From positions 1 through 11,256 of the forward strand of contig JAUVNM010000026.1 of assembly GCA_030599705.1 (NCBI GenBank): a stretch of DNA of 11,256 nt. Reading direction: 5' to 3'. Numbering within the stretch: position 1 is the first letter of the stretch; each line of letters opens with the position of its first letter. Under the pieces are notes generated by a model. It had not been told where the DNA came from and did no database searches. It saw nothing but the letters and a program-made list of their open reading frames with translations. The translations under genes were made by a program, and so were the position numbers. Shown piece by piece: positions 1 through 8,098 of the stretch. Source of the stretch: Gammaproteobacteria bacterium (GTDB taxonomy: Bacteria > Pseudomonadota > Gammaproteobacteria > UBA9214).

Positions 1-1091
1 AAGCAGTCGAACGCTATATCACCCCGGAATTGAAAGAACATGAAGACCGCGTCCTCAGTGCGCGCGGACGTGCACTGTCCAGGGAAAAGGCACTGTACAA
101 CGAGCTGCTGGAGACGCTGACCGGTGATATCCCCCGGCTTGGCAAATGTGCCGATGCGCTGGCCGAACTGGATGTGCTGTCCACCTTTGCGGAACGCAGT
201 ATTGCATTGAACCTGGTCTGCCCGGTACTCGATGAGCGCCCCGGTATTGCCATCGAGGGCGGGCGCCACCCGGTGGTCGAGCAAATGCTCGACGAGCCGT
301 TTGTCCCGAACGATGCACGCCTCAATGCCAAACAGCGCATGCTGGTCATTACCGGTCCCAACATGGGGGGCAAATCCACCTATATGCGCCAGACGGCACT
401 CATTGTACTGCTGGCGCATATCGGCAGCTTCGTTCCGGCCGACCGGGCTGTACTGGGGCCGGTCGACCGGATCTTCACCCGTATCGGGGCCTCCGACGAC
501 CTTGCCGGCGGGCGTTCCACCTTCATGGTGGAGATGACGGAAACCGCCAACATCCTGCACAATGCCACCGAGCACAGTCTGGTGCTGATGGATGAAATCG
601 GTCGCGGCACCAGCACCTATGACGGCCTGTCACTGGCCTGGGCCTGCGCCATTGACCTGGCCACACGAATCCGCGCCTTCACCCTGTTTGCGACCCATTA
701 CTTCGAACTGACGACATTGCCCGACAGTTACGACGGCATTGCCAATGTGCACCTCGATGCCATCGAACACGATGACCGGATCGTGTTCCTGCATGCCGTC
801 AAGGACGGCGCCGCAGACCGCAGTTACGGACTGCATGTGGCAGCACTGGCGGGCATTCCGAATGAGGTGATCGTGCGCGCCAGGCAACGCCTCGAGGAAC
901 TCGAGGACACGGCCACACCGCCCCCGGACAAGTCGCGCGCTGTCGCCCAGCCGGGGCTGTTCGACTTGCCGGTGGAACACCCCGTGGTCGAGGCGCTTGA
1001 GGGCATTGACCCGGACAGCATGACTCCGCAACAGGCGCAGCAGGTTCTGTATACTCTGAAAGACCTCTCAAGGCAGAAACTCAATGGCTGA
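1..1091 (+). CDS. mutS: DNA mismatch repair protein MutS, C-terminal part (5' end outside window)
   Basis: MutS binds base mismatches and small loops in DNA as an ATP-dependent clamp and recruits MutL. The reading frame is open from base 3, so the start lies upstream. The 362 visible codons cover roughly the last 40% of a protein of about 850 residues. The fragment begins in the lever/clamp helices (ERYITPELKE) and continues through the ATPase domain. The Walker A motif GPNMGGKST starts at fragment residue 118, Walker B with DEIGRGTSTYDG starts at residue 197, and the ATHYFEL segment follows. Near the end, QPGLF (residues 316-320) resembles the beta-clamp-binding motif of MutS proteins. The last 25 residues (MTPQQAQQVLYTLKDL) match the short C-terminal helical segment that mediates tetramer formation in Escherichia coli. 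The stop is TGA at 1089. All core ATPase motifs are intact. A repeat element follows the gene directly, and fdxA comes next, as in pseudomonads. Confidence 0.98.
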   Translation, partial: AVERYITPELKEHEDRVLSARGRALSREKALYNELLETLTGDIPRLGKCADALAELDVLSTFAERSIALNLVCPVLDERPGIAIEGGRHPVVEQMLDEPFVPNDARLNAKQRMLVITGPNMGGKSTYMRQTALIVLLAHIGSFVPADRAVLGPVDRIFTRIGASDDLAGGRSTFMVEMTETANILHNATEHSLVLMDEIGRGTSTYDGLSLAWACAIDLATRIRAFTLFATHYFELTTLPDSYDGIANVHLDAIEHDDRIVFLHAVKDGAADRSYGLHVAALAGIPNEVIVRARQRLEELEDTATPPPDKSRAVAQPGLFDLPVEHPVVEALEGIDPDSMTPQQAQQVLYTLKDLSRQKLNG

Positions 1092-1107
1092 GCGTCAAAG
1101 GATCCTT

Positions 1108-1183
1108 GTCATTGCGGCAATCTCTTACACAGATATCAGTTGCCTGGAGATTGCTTCGTCATCCCTGTTCCTCGCAATGGCGG
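1108..1183. repeat. CATTGCG/GCAATCTC-type interspersed inverted repeat, degenerate copy
   Basis: The left arm at 1110-1124 reads CATTGCG followed directly by GCAATCTC. Each half has its own partner: GAGATTGC at 1147-1154 and CGCAATG at 1173-1179. The result is a nested stem of 8 bp plus 7 bp, with an 18-base bulge on the right side and a 22-base loop. The left arm also contains the small palindrome ATTGCGGCAAT. From memory, the right half (GAGATTGCTTCGTC ... CTCGCAATGGCGGG) resembles an interspersed repeat of the form GTCATTGCGAG...GCAATCTC found in many unrelated bacterial genomes. It sits just after the mutS stop and might act as a transcription end or mRNA-stabilising structure, but no U-tract follows it. 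The assignment to a dispersed family is inference. Confidence 0.6.
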
Positions 1184-1184
1184 G

Positions 1185-1211
1185 TTTAATTTAAATTAAT
1201 ATACATATAGT
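1185..1211 (+). promoter_or_regulatory. AT-rich putative promoter region of fdxA
   Basis: This is the only strongly AT-rich tract in an otherwise GC-rich window, which is what a promoter for fdxA would look like. It contains a perfect 14-base palindrome (1186-1199, TTAATTTAAATTAA) and then two -10-like hexamers, TATACA at 1200-1205 and TATAGT at 1206-1211. No good -35 box lies at the usual 17-base spacing; TTTAAT at 1185 is the nearest candidate. The palindrome could be a regulator site, but I do not recognise it. Confidence 0.35.
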
Positions 1212-1232
1212 TAACACATTTACTTCAGAGTC

Positions 1233-1247
1233 TGCCTGAAACAGGCA
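1233..1247 (+). promoter_or_regulatory. Perfect 15-base palindrome in the fdxA leader
   Basis: TGCCTG and CAGGCA flank a three-base AAA centre. It lies downstream of the AT-rich tract and about 20 bases before the ribosome binding site of fdxA. It could form a short hairpin in the 5' untranslated RNA or serve as a DNA operator. No known regulator motif is recognised. Confidence 0.3.
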
Positions 1248-1268
1248 ACCCTGCATGGATGGATACCC

Positions 1269-1274
1269 AGGAGA
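1269..1274 (+). promoter_or_regulatory. Ribosome binding site that fixes the fdxA start
   Basis: AGGAGA lies 7 bases before the ATG at 1282. An in-frame ATG at 1255 would add nine residues (MDGYPGEIP) that 7Fe ferredoxins do not have, and it would place this strong site inside the coding region. The 1282 start is therefore preferred. Confidence 0.75.
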
Positions 1275-1281
1275 AATCCCA

Positions 1282-1605
1282 ATGACATTTGTAGTTCTGG
1301 AAAACTGTATCAAGTGCAAGCACACGGATTGCGTCGAGGTCTGTCCCGTGGATTGTTTTCATGAGGGTCCGAACTTCCTGGTCATCGATCCGGATGAATG
1401 CATCGACTGCACCCTGTGCGAACCGGAATGCCCGATCAATGCCATTGTTGCAGAGGATGACATTCCTGCCGGACAGGAGCAGTTCCTGGAACTCAACGCC
1501 GAGCTTTCCAGGAACTGGCCGGTCATTACCCAGATGAAAGACTCCCCGGCGGATGCAGCCGAATGGGAAAATAAACCGGACAAGCTGCAATACCTCGAAC
1601 GCTGA
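1282..1605 (+). CDS. fdxA: 7Fe ferredoxin FdxA ([3Fe-4S][4Fe-4S])
   Basis: This is a small cytoplasmic electron carrier of 107 residues, the usual length of the Azotobacter ferredoxin I family, and it is similar to that family from end to end. Counting from Met1, the first cysteine group is Cys9, Cys17, Cys21 and Cys25, with an additional Cys12. The second is Cys40, Cys43, Cys46 and Cys50 in the motif CIDCTLCEPECP. By family analogy, Cys9, Cys17 and Cys50 hold the 3Fe-4S cluster, and Cys21, Cys40, Cys43 and Cys46 hold the 4Fe-4S cluster. The C-terminal extension after the clusters (ELSRNWPVIT ... DKLQYLER) is typical of this type and absent from small 2[4Fe-4S] ferredoxins. In related gammaproteobacteria fdxA commonly follows mutS. 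The AT-rich leader suggests its own promoter. Its redox partner is unknown. Confidence 0.96.
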   Translation: MTFVVLENCIKCKHTDCVEVCPVDCFHEGPNFLVIDPDECIDCTLCEPECPINAIVAEDDIPAGQEQFLELNAELSRNWPVITQMKDSPADAAEWENKPDKLQYLER

Positions 1606-1621
1606 ATAAAACGGTCACGTG

Positions 1622-1724
1622 TTCGCCAGCATGCCCCAGGGCAGCCTCTCGGCGCAAGCGCCTCACCTTCAGCTGGCTCCTACAGATATGGACATCCCTA
1701 CGTAGGAGCCAGCTTGCTGGCGAA
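1622..1724. repeat. Head-to-head REP doublet, one copy split by a 40-base segment
   Basis: The right copy (1702-1724, + strand) reads GTAGGAGCCAGCT, then T, then GCTGGCGAA. Its core CCAGC-TT-GCTGG is itself a hairpin. The left copy is the inverted equivalent. AGCTGGCTCCTAC at 1671-1683 is a perfect 13-base reverse complement of the right copy's head, and TTCGCCAGC at 1622-1630 is a perfect 9-base reverse complement of its tail. Between these left-hand parts lie 40 extra bases (1631-1670), which contain two small palindromes, GCCC-CA-GGGC and GGCGC-AA-GCGCC. The heads face each other across 18 bases. A GTAG head next to a palindrome is the hallmark of REP elements mobilised by REP-associated tyrosine transposases. 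The doublet follows fdxA and could also end its transcription. Confidence 0.72.
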
Positions 1725-1749
1725 TTCCGCAGGCAAACCCGCTCCTGCA
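1725..1749 (-). repeat. Third, diverged REP copy adjacent to the doublet
   Basis: On the - strand this reads TGCAGGAGCGGGTTTGCC and then TGCGGAA. It matches the neighbouring copy in layout (G-AGGAGC head, imperfect stem around a TT centre, G-GAA tail) but differs in its stem sequence. It abuts the tail of the 1702-1724 copy, so the cluster is three copies in alternating orientation. The head is GCAG rather than GTAG, which suggests decay. Confidence 0.5.
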
Positions 1750-1793
1750 ACCGTAAACCGACTGGACCTGCTTTGCAGTAACCAGCACACTCC

Positions 1794-4685
1794 ATGGCCA
1801 CTGGCACCAACATCACCCTGGTCGCACGCCGTGATGACCTCCTCGAAGTCACTGCGCGCCTCATCGTAAAACAATCTGACACCCTCCCGGACCTGACCGG
1901 CTGCGTGGTCCTGCTGTCGGACCTGCTGTTTGCCGCCGACCTGCGCTACCACCTGCTGCAGGTCGCACAGGAACACGGACACGGTGCATTGCTCGGCCCC
2001 TGCATCAGTACACCGGAACAGTGGCTGGCTGACGCGGCACCACTGGCGACCCGGGTACCTGGTCGTGCGCGACGCGAACTCATGCTGGTCGAGGCGCTCC
2101 GGGAACACCCCGACATCTTTGGTGCGCAGGACCCGTGGCTGTTGGCCGACAGCCTGATCAGCCTGTTCGACGAACTCACGCAGCATCGCGTAGCGGTTGA
2201 TGACAATCTCGAGGATTTTACCCGGCGCCTGCAGTCCGCCTACGGGCTGGTTGGTACACCGCCGGAACCATTCGATCGCGAGGCGCGTATCGTGCAGCGT
2301 CTGTGGCAGGCATGGCATGTGCAGCTGCAGGCGGAAGGCCTGCTCGATCCCGGGGCAGCCATGCTGCAGCAGCTGGCCAGGTTGCACGCACAGCCGGACC
2401 CGCGCCAGATCTACTTCATCGGCATCGACGACCCCAGCGTTGCCGAGGCCGAATGGATCGGTTCGGTGCTGGCGCGCGGCGCCGGACAGTTACTGCTGCA
2501 TCGACCGTTGCCCGGCACGCTGCCGGGAGACGCCGCATTACAGACATTGCTCGACAGCGCTGCCCGCACAGACAGCCCCGGACAACCGGCCGACACCTGT
2601 CTCGATCGCATCTTCAGCCAGGGCACCGACCCGCTGGCAGTACGCGCGGCCGCGACCCGCAGCGATTATCCGGACCCGCCGCTGGCAGACCGGCTGCAGA
2701 CCTTCGCCGCCGGCTCGCCGGAACAGGAGGCGCGCGCCATCGACCTGCAGGTACGGCAATGGCTGCTCGCCGGCAAGCAGCCGCTGGCCGTGGTCACTGA
2801 AGACCGCCGCCTCGGCCGGCGCGTACGCGCGCTGCTAGAACGCGCCGGCATCACGCTACAGGATCCGGGCGGCAGGGCGCTGTCCACCACGCGCGCGGCA
2901 GCGGCACTGGAACGCTGGCTGCAAACCGTCGAGGAAGATTTTGCCCATGAACCCCTGCTGGACACGCTGAAGTCGCCATTCATCCTGCCGGATGAGGACC
3001 GCGGCGTACTGGACAATTGCGTATTCCGTTTCGAGACCGACATCGTGCGCCGCGAAAATATTGCCCGCGGCCTCGAGCGCTACCGGCGCCAGATCAGCGC
3101 ACGCCGGGAACATTTGCAAACACGCTGGGGCGCGGAGACAGCTGTGCAACTGCAGCAACTGCTGAACCGGCTCGACCAGGCTGCCGACCCGCTGCGTGCG
3201 TGCCTGGTCGGCGAACACCCGCCGGCAACGATACTGGACTGCCTGCAGGAGAGCCTGGAACTGCTGGGCATGTGGCAGGCCTTTACGAACGACCCGGCCG
3301 GCCAGCGCCTCCTTCAGGAATGGCGCCTGCTGCACGACGCCGCCAGCGAGTGCGGGTTGCACATGCACTGGACCACGTTCCGCGCGTGGCTGGGCAGTAC
3401 GCTGGAACGCCACGATTTCCGGCCCGCCATGGACCACAGCCCGGTGTGGTTGCTGAACCTGCAGCAGGCACGGCTCGGGCGGTTTGCCGGCATCGTGGTC
3501 GGTGCCTGCGACACCGAGTACCTGCCGCCAACGGCGGCACGCGCGCCATTTTTCAATGACCGGGTCCGTGCCGAGCTCGGCCTGCCGGCGTGGCCGGAAC
3601 TCCATCAGCGTCAACTGAACCGGTTTCGAACGCTGCTGGACAGTGCACCGCAGGTATTACTCACCTGGCACCGCGAACAGGACGGTAACCAGCGCACGCC
3701 GAGTGCCTGGCTGGCACGCATCGAGGTGTTTCATGCGCTGGCCTGGCAACATGACCTGCAGAACAGGCAACTGGCGACACTGGTCGATCACCCGGACACC
3801 CGGGTACGTGGTCAGCATCCGCTCCCCGCGCCGCGCCGCACACAAATGCCATGGGCGCAACTGCCCGCCGCGATCCTGCCGCAGGAACTGTCGGTCAGCG
3901 CGCACGGCACCCTGATCGACTGCCCGTACCGTTTCTTCGCTGCCAGCGGCCTGCGGCTGCGGGCGCGCGAGGAAGTAAAACAGGCGCTGGAGAAGGCCGA
4001 ATACGGCAGCCTGGTGCACCGTGCCCTGGAAGTGTTTCACCGGGGCGCGGATGGCTACCCCGCCCCGCTGCCGCAACCGCTGGCTGCTGCGCAACGCGAG
4101 ACTGCCGAACAACAACTCGAACAGGTATCCCGGCAGGTATTTACCCGCGAACTGGAAGACAACTTCGAGCACCGCGCCTGGCTGCGCCGCTGGCTGGCGC
4201 TGGTACCGCACTACATCAACTGGCTGCTCAGGCACCAGGCCGGGTGGCGCTTTCATGCCGGCGAACAGGACGGCGAACGGCCGCTGGCTGGCGGGCAGAC
4301 ACTGACCGGCCGCATCGACCGGATCGATACCGGCACTGGCGACATGGGCGGCGCACTGATTATCGACTACAAGACCGGCAGCGTTCCGAAACAACCGGAA
4401 GTCGATACCGGCGAGGCGGTACAGCTGCCCTCCTATGCGCTGTTGCAAGCGTCGATACCCGCTGCCGTGCAGTATGTGCAGCTGGACAACAACCGGGTCA
4501 GGACCGGCAGCCAGCTGGAGGGCGCAGCACTGGCCGACCTGTCTGCCGGCGTACTGGAACGGCTGGAAACCGTGCTGGCCGAAATAACGGACGGCACCCC
4601 GTTACCGGCCTGGGGCGACGCGGACACCTGCAAGTACTGCGAAATGGATGGCCTGTGTCGCAAGCAGGCGTGGCCGGACGCATGA
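1794..4685 (+). CDS. addB: AddB-like subunit: PD-(D/E)XK nuclease with Fe-S staple
   Basis: This 963-residue protein looks like the AddB-type partner of a helicase-nuclease that processes double-strand DNA ends before RecA-dependent repair. The long N-terminal region resembles the degenerate helicase-like part of AddB. It has no Walker A motif that I can see, and GACDTEYLPP (570-579) sits where relatives have a conserved G-x-x-E-G-x-x-P-like turn. The C-terminal nuclease domain is intact: His742 in GSLVHRALE, Asp842 in GRIDRID, and Asp858 with Lys860 in IIDYKTG. Cys710 (LIDCPYRFF) and Cys946, Cys949 and Cys955 near the C terminus match the arrangement that binds a 4Fe-4S cluster clamping AddB nuclease domains. 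An in-frame TAA at 1779 makes the ATG at 1794 the first possible start, although no clear ribosome binding site precedes it. The stop overlaps the next start. The protein could equally belong to the related proteobacterial 'probable DNA repair protein' branch, so the symbol is provisional. Confidence 0.85.
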   Translation: MATGTNITLVARRDDLLEVTARLIVKQSDTLPDLTGCVVLLSDLLFAADLRYHLLQVAQEHGHGALLGPCISTPEQWLADAAPLATRVPGRARRELMLVEALREHPDIFGAQDPWLLADSLISLFDELTQHRVAVDDNLEDFTRRLQSAYGLVGTPPEPFDREARIVQRLWQAWHVQLQAEGLLDPGAAMLQQLARLHAQPDPRQIYFIGIDDPSVAEAEWIGSVLARGAGQLLLHRPLPGTLPGDAALQTLLDSAARTDSPGQPADTCLDRIFSQGTDPLAVRAAATRSDYPDPPLADRLQTFAAGSPEQEARAIDLQVRQWLLAGKQPLAVVTEDRRLGRRVRALLERAGITLQDPGGRALSTTRAAAALERWLQTVEEDFAHEPLLDTLKSPFILPDEDRGVLDNCVFRFETDIVRRENIARGLERYRRQISARREHLQTRWGAETAVQLQQLLNRLDQAADPLRACLVGEHPPATILDCLQESLELLGMWQAFTNDPAGQRLLQEWRLLHDAASECGLHMHWTTFRAWLGSTLERHDFRPAMDHSPVWLLNLQQARLGRFAGIVVGACDTEYLPPTAARAPFFNDRVRAELGLPAWPELHQRQLNRFRTLLDSAPQVLLTWHREQDGNQRTPSAWLARIEVFHALAWQHDLQNRQLATLVDHPDTRVRGQHPLPAPRRTQMPWAQLPAAILPQELSVSAHGTLIDCPYRFFAASGLRLRAREEVKQALEKAEYGSLVHRALEVFHRGADGYPAPLPQPLAAAQRETAEQQLEQVSRQVFTRELEDNFEHRAWLRRWLALVPHYINWLLRHQAGWRFHAGEQDGERPLAGGQTLTGRIDRIDTGTGDMGGALIIDYKTGSVPKQPEVDTGEAVQLPSYALLQASIPAAVQYVQLDNNRVRTGSQLEGAALADLSAGVLERLETVLAEITDGTPLPAWGDADTCKYCEMDGLCRKQAWPDA

Positions 4686-7600
4686 GTGACAATCCGGCAC
4701 TGCAGTCCACCGACCCGCACCGCGATGCCAGCGTGCATGCCTCGGCCGGCACCGGCAAGACCTGGCTGCTGGTCACGCGCGTGCTGCGCCTGCTGCTCGC
4801 CGGAGCACGCGCCGACAACATCCTGGCCGTCACCTTCACGCGCAAGGCCGCCGCCGAGATGGAACAGCGCATCATGGAACGCCTGCACGAACTGGCGTGC
4901 GCCGAGCGCACACAGCTGGTCAGCCTGTTACAGCAAGCCGGAATTGAACCGGATGATCCGCTGCTGCAGCGCGCCACGCAATTATACGAAACCGTACTGT
5001 GCAACCCGCGGCGGCTGCGCTGCACCACCTTTCATGCCTTCTGCCAGGACCTGTTGCAGCGCTTCCCGCTGGAGGCCGGTGTGGCACCGGGCTTCGAGGT
5101 CATCGAGAAGACCGGGCAACTGGAACAGGCCGCCTATGATGCCCTGCTGGCCGTCAGTTCACGCCGCCCGGATCACCCGGTTACCCGGGCCCTCGACTGC
5201 CTGGCCGAGGGCTGCGACAGCCTGGCCAGCACACAAAAGTCGCTGCGTTCCTTCCTCGCCCAGCGCAGCGACTGGTGGGCCTGGACCGCGGGTGCAGCCG
5301 AGCCGCTCGCGCTGGCACAGGAGGCACTGGCGCAATTTCTCGATATCGATCCGGACCAGGATCCGCTGAAAGACTATCCGAACACCCATCAGCGCACTGC
5401 GTTGACCGAATTCGCGCACCTCCTTGAGAAGAACAACACACCGACCAACCTCAAATACGCCGGCGTTATCGCGTCGTCACTCGTTCATGATGCGGACGGG
5501 GCCACGGTGTTTACAACCGTGACCCCTATCTTCCTCACCAATGCCGGTACCGCCCGCATCTTCAAGCAATCAAAGGCACAGGCCGAACGCCTCGGTGCCA
5601 CCGATGAAGAGCGTTTCTATGCATTGCTGGAGCAACTAACTGCCGACATATTCTCCCTGCGTGATGCCTGCGCACGCCACTACAGCCATGAGCTGAATAC
5701 CGCCTGGTACCGCGCCGGCAGCGCCCTGCTGGAGCACTATCAGCGCATCAAGCGCGAGCAGCGCGTGTTCGACTTCGCCGATCTCGAATGGCTGGCCTGC
5801 GAGCTGCTCAATCGCAGCGAACATGCCGGCTGGGTGCAGTACAAGCTGGATGCACGCATCGACCACCTGCTGGTCGACGAGTTCCAGGACACCAACCCCA
5901 CCCAATGGCGCCTGCTGCGGCCGCTGCTGGAAGAACTGGCCGCCGGCGACGCTGGACGCCAACGCTCGGTGTTCCTGGTCGGCGACCGCAAGCAGTCCAT
6001 CTACGGTTTCCGGCGCGCCAACCCGGCGCTGCTGGAAACGGCGTCCGGCTGGCTGGAACAACACCGGGATGCACAGCGCTACCGGCTCAATCACTCGCGC
6101 CGCTCGGCGGCTGCCGTCATGGAGTGTGTCAACCGGGTGTTCTCGCAGCCGGACATGCAGGGCCTGCTGGCAGATTTCAGAAAACACGACACGCACTACC
6201 CCGACATGGCCGGTCATGTCGAACTGCTGCCGCTGTGTACCGGTGCAGATGACCGGGAAGCTGTGCCCGCTTTGCCCGTCCCGGGTCTGGCGCTGCGCAA
6301 CCCGCTGCATGCACCGCGCGAATCGGCAGAGAATGTAATGTTCCGTCACGAGGGCGAACAGATTGCGGCCACCATTCAGCAGCTGCTGGAATCAGGCGCC
6401 ACGGTCGAAAAAGACGGCAAGGTACGCGCACTGAACTACGGCGACATCCTCATCCTGGTGCGCCAGCGCACCCATGCCACGGCGTATGAAACCGCGCTGC
6501 GTGACGCCGGCATTCCCTGTCTCGGCGCCAGCCGTGGTCTGCTGCTGGAGAATCTCGAGGTGCGTGACCTCGTCGCCCTGCTCAATACCCTGGTCTCGCC
6601 CTATGACAACCTGGCACTGGCGCAGGTGCTGCGCTCGCCGCTGTTCGACCTCGACAGCGAACAGCTATTGCCACTGCGCACTGACAGCGGCAGCCACTGG
6701 TATGCACGCCTCGAACAGCTGGCCGCCGGGGGCAGCGCCCCGTACCGGGAGGCGTTCGACCTGCTGCAGGGCTGGCGGCAACTGGCCGGGGTACTGCCGG
6801 TACATGACCTGCTCGACCGGATCTTCCACGAGGGCGAGGTCGTACAACGCTACGAGGCCGCCTTTCCTGCCTTGTTGATACCCCGGGTGCGCGCCAGCTT
6901 CACGCGGTTCATTGAGCTGGCGCTGGAGCTGGACAACGGACGCTATCCCAGCCTGCCCCGCTTTCTCGACCTGCTGGCGCGCCTGCGCGATACCGGCCAG
7001 GACCAGCCTGATGAGAGCGCGCCGGACGCCAGCCACGGCGACCGGGTGCGCCTGTTGACCATCCATGCCGCCAAGGGCCTGGAGGCGCCGGTCGTGTTCC
7101 TCGCCGATGCCGCCACGACTCCGAAAGACCGCAGTGCCTGGAGCGCCTGCGTCGACTGGCCGGACAACGACGAACACCCGCAGCTGATGCTGCTCGCGGC
7201 AGCTAACGCCAGCCGCGACAGCCGCACGCAGGGACTGCTCCAAACACAGGCCGCAGCGACACACAGCGAGAACGCCAACCTGCTGTACGTCGCCCTGACC
7301 CGCGCACGCCAGTATCTGTTCGTCTCCGGCAGCGCCAACCCGGATTCACAGAATTCCGGCTGGTACGGGGTCATCGAAGCGGCGCTGGCTGATTGCGCGC
7401 GCACCGCCGATGATCATCCCTGCATTGATTCCGGTTTGCGCAAGCCACCTGACCAGGAAACCGGTGGCACGATCGACACGGTCATTGTTGATCCCGCGCT
7501 TTCCCGACCCATCGAGACCACACCGCGCTTCCTGACGATCGCACCCAGCCGGCTGGCCCTGGCCAGTGAACACACGCACACCGATGTCGATGGCCGTGAG

Positions 7601-8074
7601 CGCGGTATCGCGATACATCGGATGCTCGACCAGCTGACACGTCGCCCTGCTCCGGATACCGACGGCCTGTACATCGATATCGCCAATCGACTGCAACGGG
7701 ATATGCATGACGAAGAGCTGCAGGCATGGTGGAATGAAGCGCGCAGTATCGCGTCACATCCCGGGCTGTCCCTGCTGTTCGAACCCGGGGCTTACCTGCA
7801 GGCATACAACGAGGTGCCGGTGCAATACATGGCAGATGCACGCATGGTCTACGGCGTCATCGACCGGCTGGTCATTACGGACGGCAGTGTCCTGGTCATT
7901 GATTACAAATCACACCACCACGCCAATGCCGACAGCATCCCGCAACTGGTGGAGGACTACCGCGCACAACTCGACTGCTATGCACAGGCCGTGACACGAT
8001 TGTGGCCATCCCGCACGGTGCGTGCCGGACTGCTGTTCACCGCCTGCGCTGAACTGGTGTGGATCGATGGGTAG
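4682..8074 (+). CDS. addA: AddA-like subunit: UvrD/Rep-type helicase with C-terminal nuclease domain
   Basis: This 1130-residue protein is predicted to be an ATP-driven superfamily 1 helicase with an attached nuclease, working with the preceding gene product on broken DNA ends. The motifs run in the expected order. Walker A is ASAGTGKT (20-27) and motif Ia is AVTFTRKAAAEM. The Walker B motif is DEFQD (399-403), motif III is GDRKQSIYGFRR from 434, motif V is IHAAKGLE from 794, and motif VI is NLLYVALTRAR from 866. The C-terminal PD-(D/E)XK domain shows GIAIHRML with His979, Asp1061 in GVIDRL, and Asp1074 with Lys1076 in VIDYKS. The frame is open upstream to 3851, but that extension overlaps the well-supported AddB-like gene in another frame, so the ATG at 4682 is chosen. 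It overlaps the previous stop as ATGA, implying coupled translation. RecB-like exonuclease is an alternative name, but a partner that itself carries a nuclease fits AddAB better than RecBCD. Confidence 0.92.
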   Translation: MSDNPALQSTDPHRDASVHASAGTGKTWLLVTRVLRLLLAGARADNILAVTFTRKAAAEMEQRIMERLHELACAERTQLVSLLQQAGIEPDDPLLQRATQLYETVLCNPRRLRCTTFHAFCQDLLQRFPLEAGVAPGFEVIEKTGQLEQAAYDALLAVSSRRPDHPVTRALDCLAEGCDSLASTQKSLRSFLAQRSDWWAWTAGAAEPLALAQEALAQFLDIDPDQDPLKDYPNTHQRTALTEFAHLLEKNNTPTNLKYAGVIASSLVHDADGATVFTTVTPIFLTNAGTARIFKQSKAQAERLGATDEERFYALLEQLTADIFSLRDACARHYSHELNTAWYRAGSALLEHYQRIKREQRVFDFADLEWLACELLNRSEHAGWVQYKLDARIDHLLVDEFQDTNPTQWRLLRPLLEELAAGDAGRQRSVFLVGDRKQSIYGFRRANPALLETASGWLEQHRDAQRYRLNHSRRSAAAVMECVNRVFSQPDMQGLLADFRKHDTHYPDMAGHVELLPLCTGADDREAVPALPVPGLALRNPLHAPRESAENVMFRHEGEQIAATIQQLLESGATVEKDGKVRALNYGDILILVRQRTHATAYETALRDAGIPCLGASRGLLLENLEVRDLVALLNTLVSPYDNLALAQVLRSPLFDLDSEQLLPLRTDSGSHWYARLEQLAAGGSAPYREAFDLLQGWRQLAGVLPVHDLLDRIFHEGEVVQRYEAAFPALLIPRVRASFTRFIELALELDNGRYPSLPRFLDLLARLRDTGQDQPDESAPDASHGDRVRLLTIHAAKGLEAPVVFLADAATTPKDRSAWSACVDWPDNDEHPQLMLLAAANASRDSRTQGLLQTQAAATHSENANLLYVALTRARQYLFVSGSANPDSQNSGWYGVIEAALADCARTADDHPCIDSGLRKPPDQETGGTIDTVIVDPALSRPIETTPRFLTIAPSRLALASEHTHTDVDGRERGIAIHRMLDQLTRRPAPDTDGLYIDIANRLQRDMHDEELQAWWNEARSIASHPGLSLLFEPGAYLQAYNEVPVQYMADARMVYGVIDRLVITDGSVLVIDYKSHHHANADSIPQLVEDYRAQLDCYAQAVTRLWPSRTVRAGLLFTACAELVWIDG

Positions 8075-8098
8075 TGGCCCGGTCTGGTGTCAAACCTG

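Noticed and set aside
1255..1281. Earlier ATG for fdxA
   Set aside because: It adds nine residues not seen in 7Fe ferredoxins, and the strong AGGAGA site belongs to the ATG at 1282.
1606..1793. Small gene or tRNA in the spacer after fdxA
   Set aside because: No open frame with a ribosome binding site and no cloverleaf or tRNA-like arms were seen. The secondary structure is explained by REP-type repeats.
1698..2387. Long antisense open frame (229 codons) over the start of the AddB-like gene
   Set aside because: Its composition mirrors the codon bias of the sense gene, it spans a repeat, and it has no recognisable domain. Similar shadows at 2856-3614, 3657-4448 and 5636-6349 were rejected for the same reason.
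3851..4681. Upstream extension of the AddA-like reading frame
   Set aside because: It overlaps the nuclease domain of the AddB-like protein in another frame, its translation is arginine-rich low-quality sequence, and the family N terminus with Walker A begins just after the ATG at 4682.
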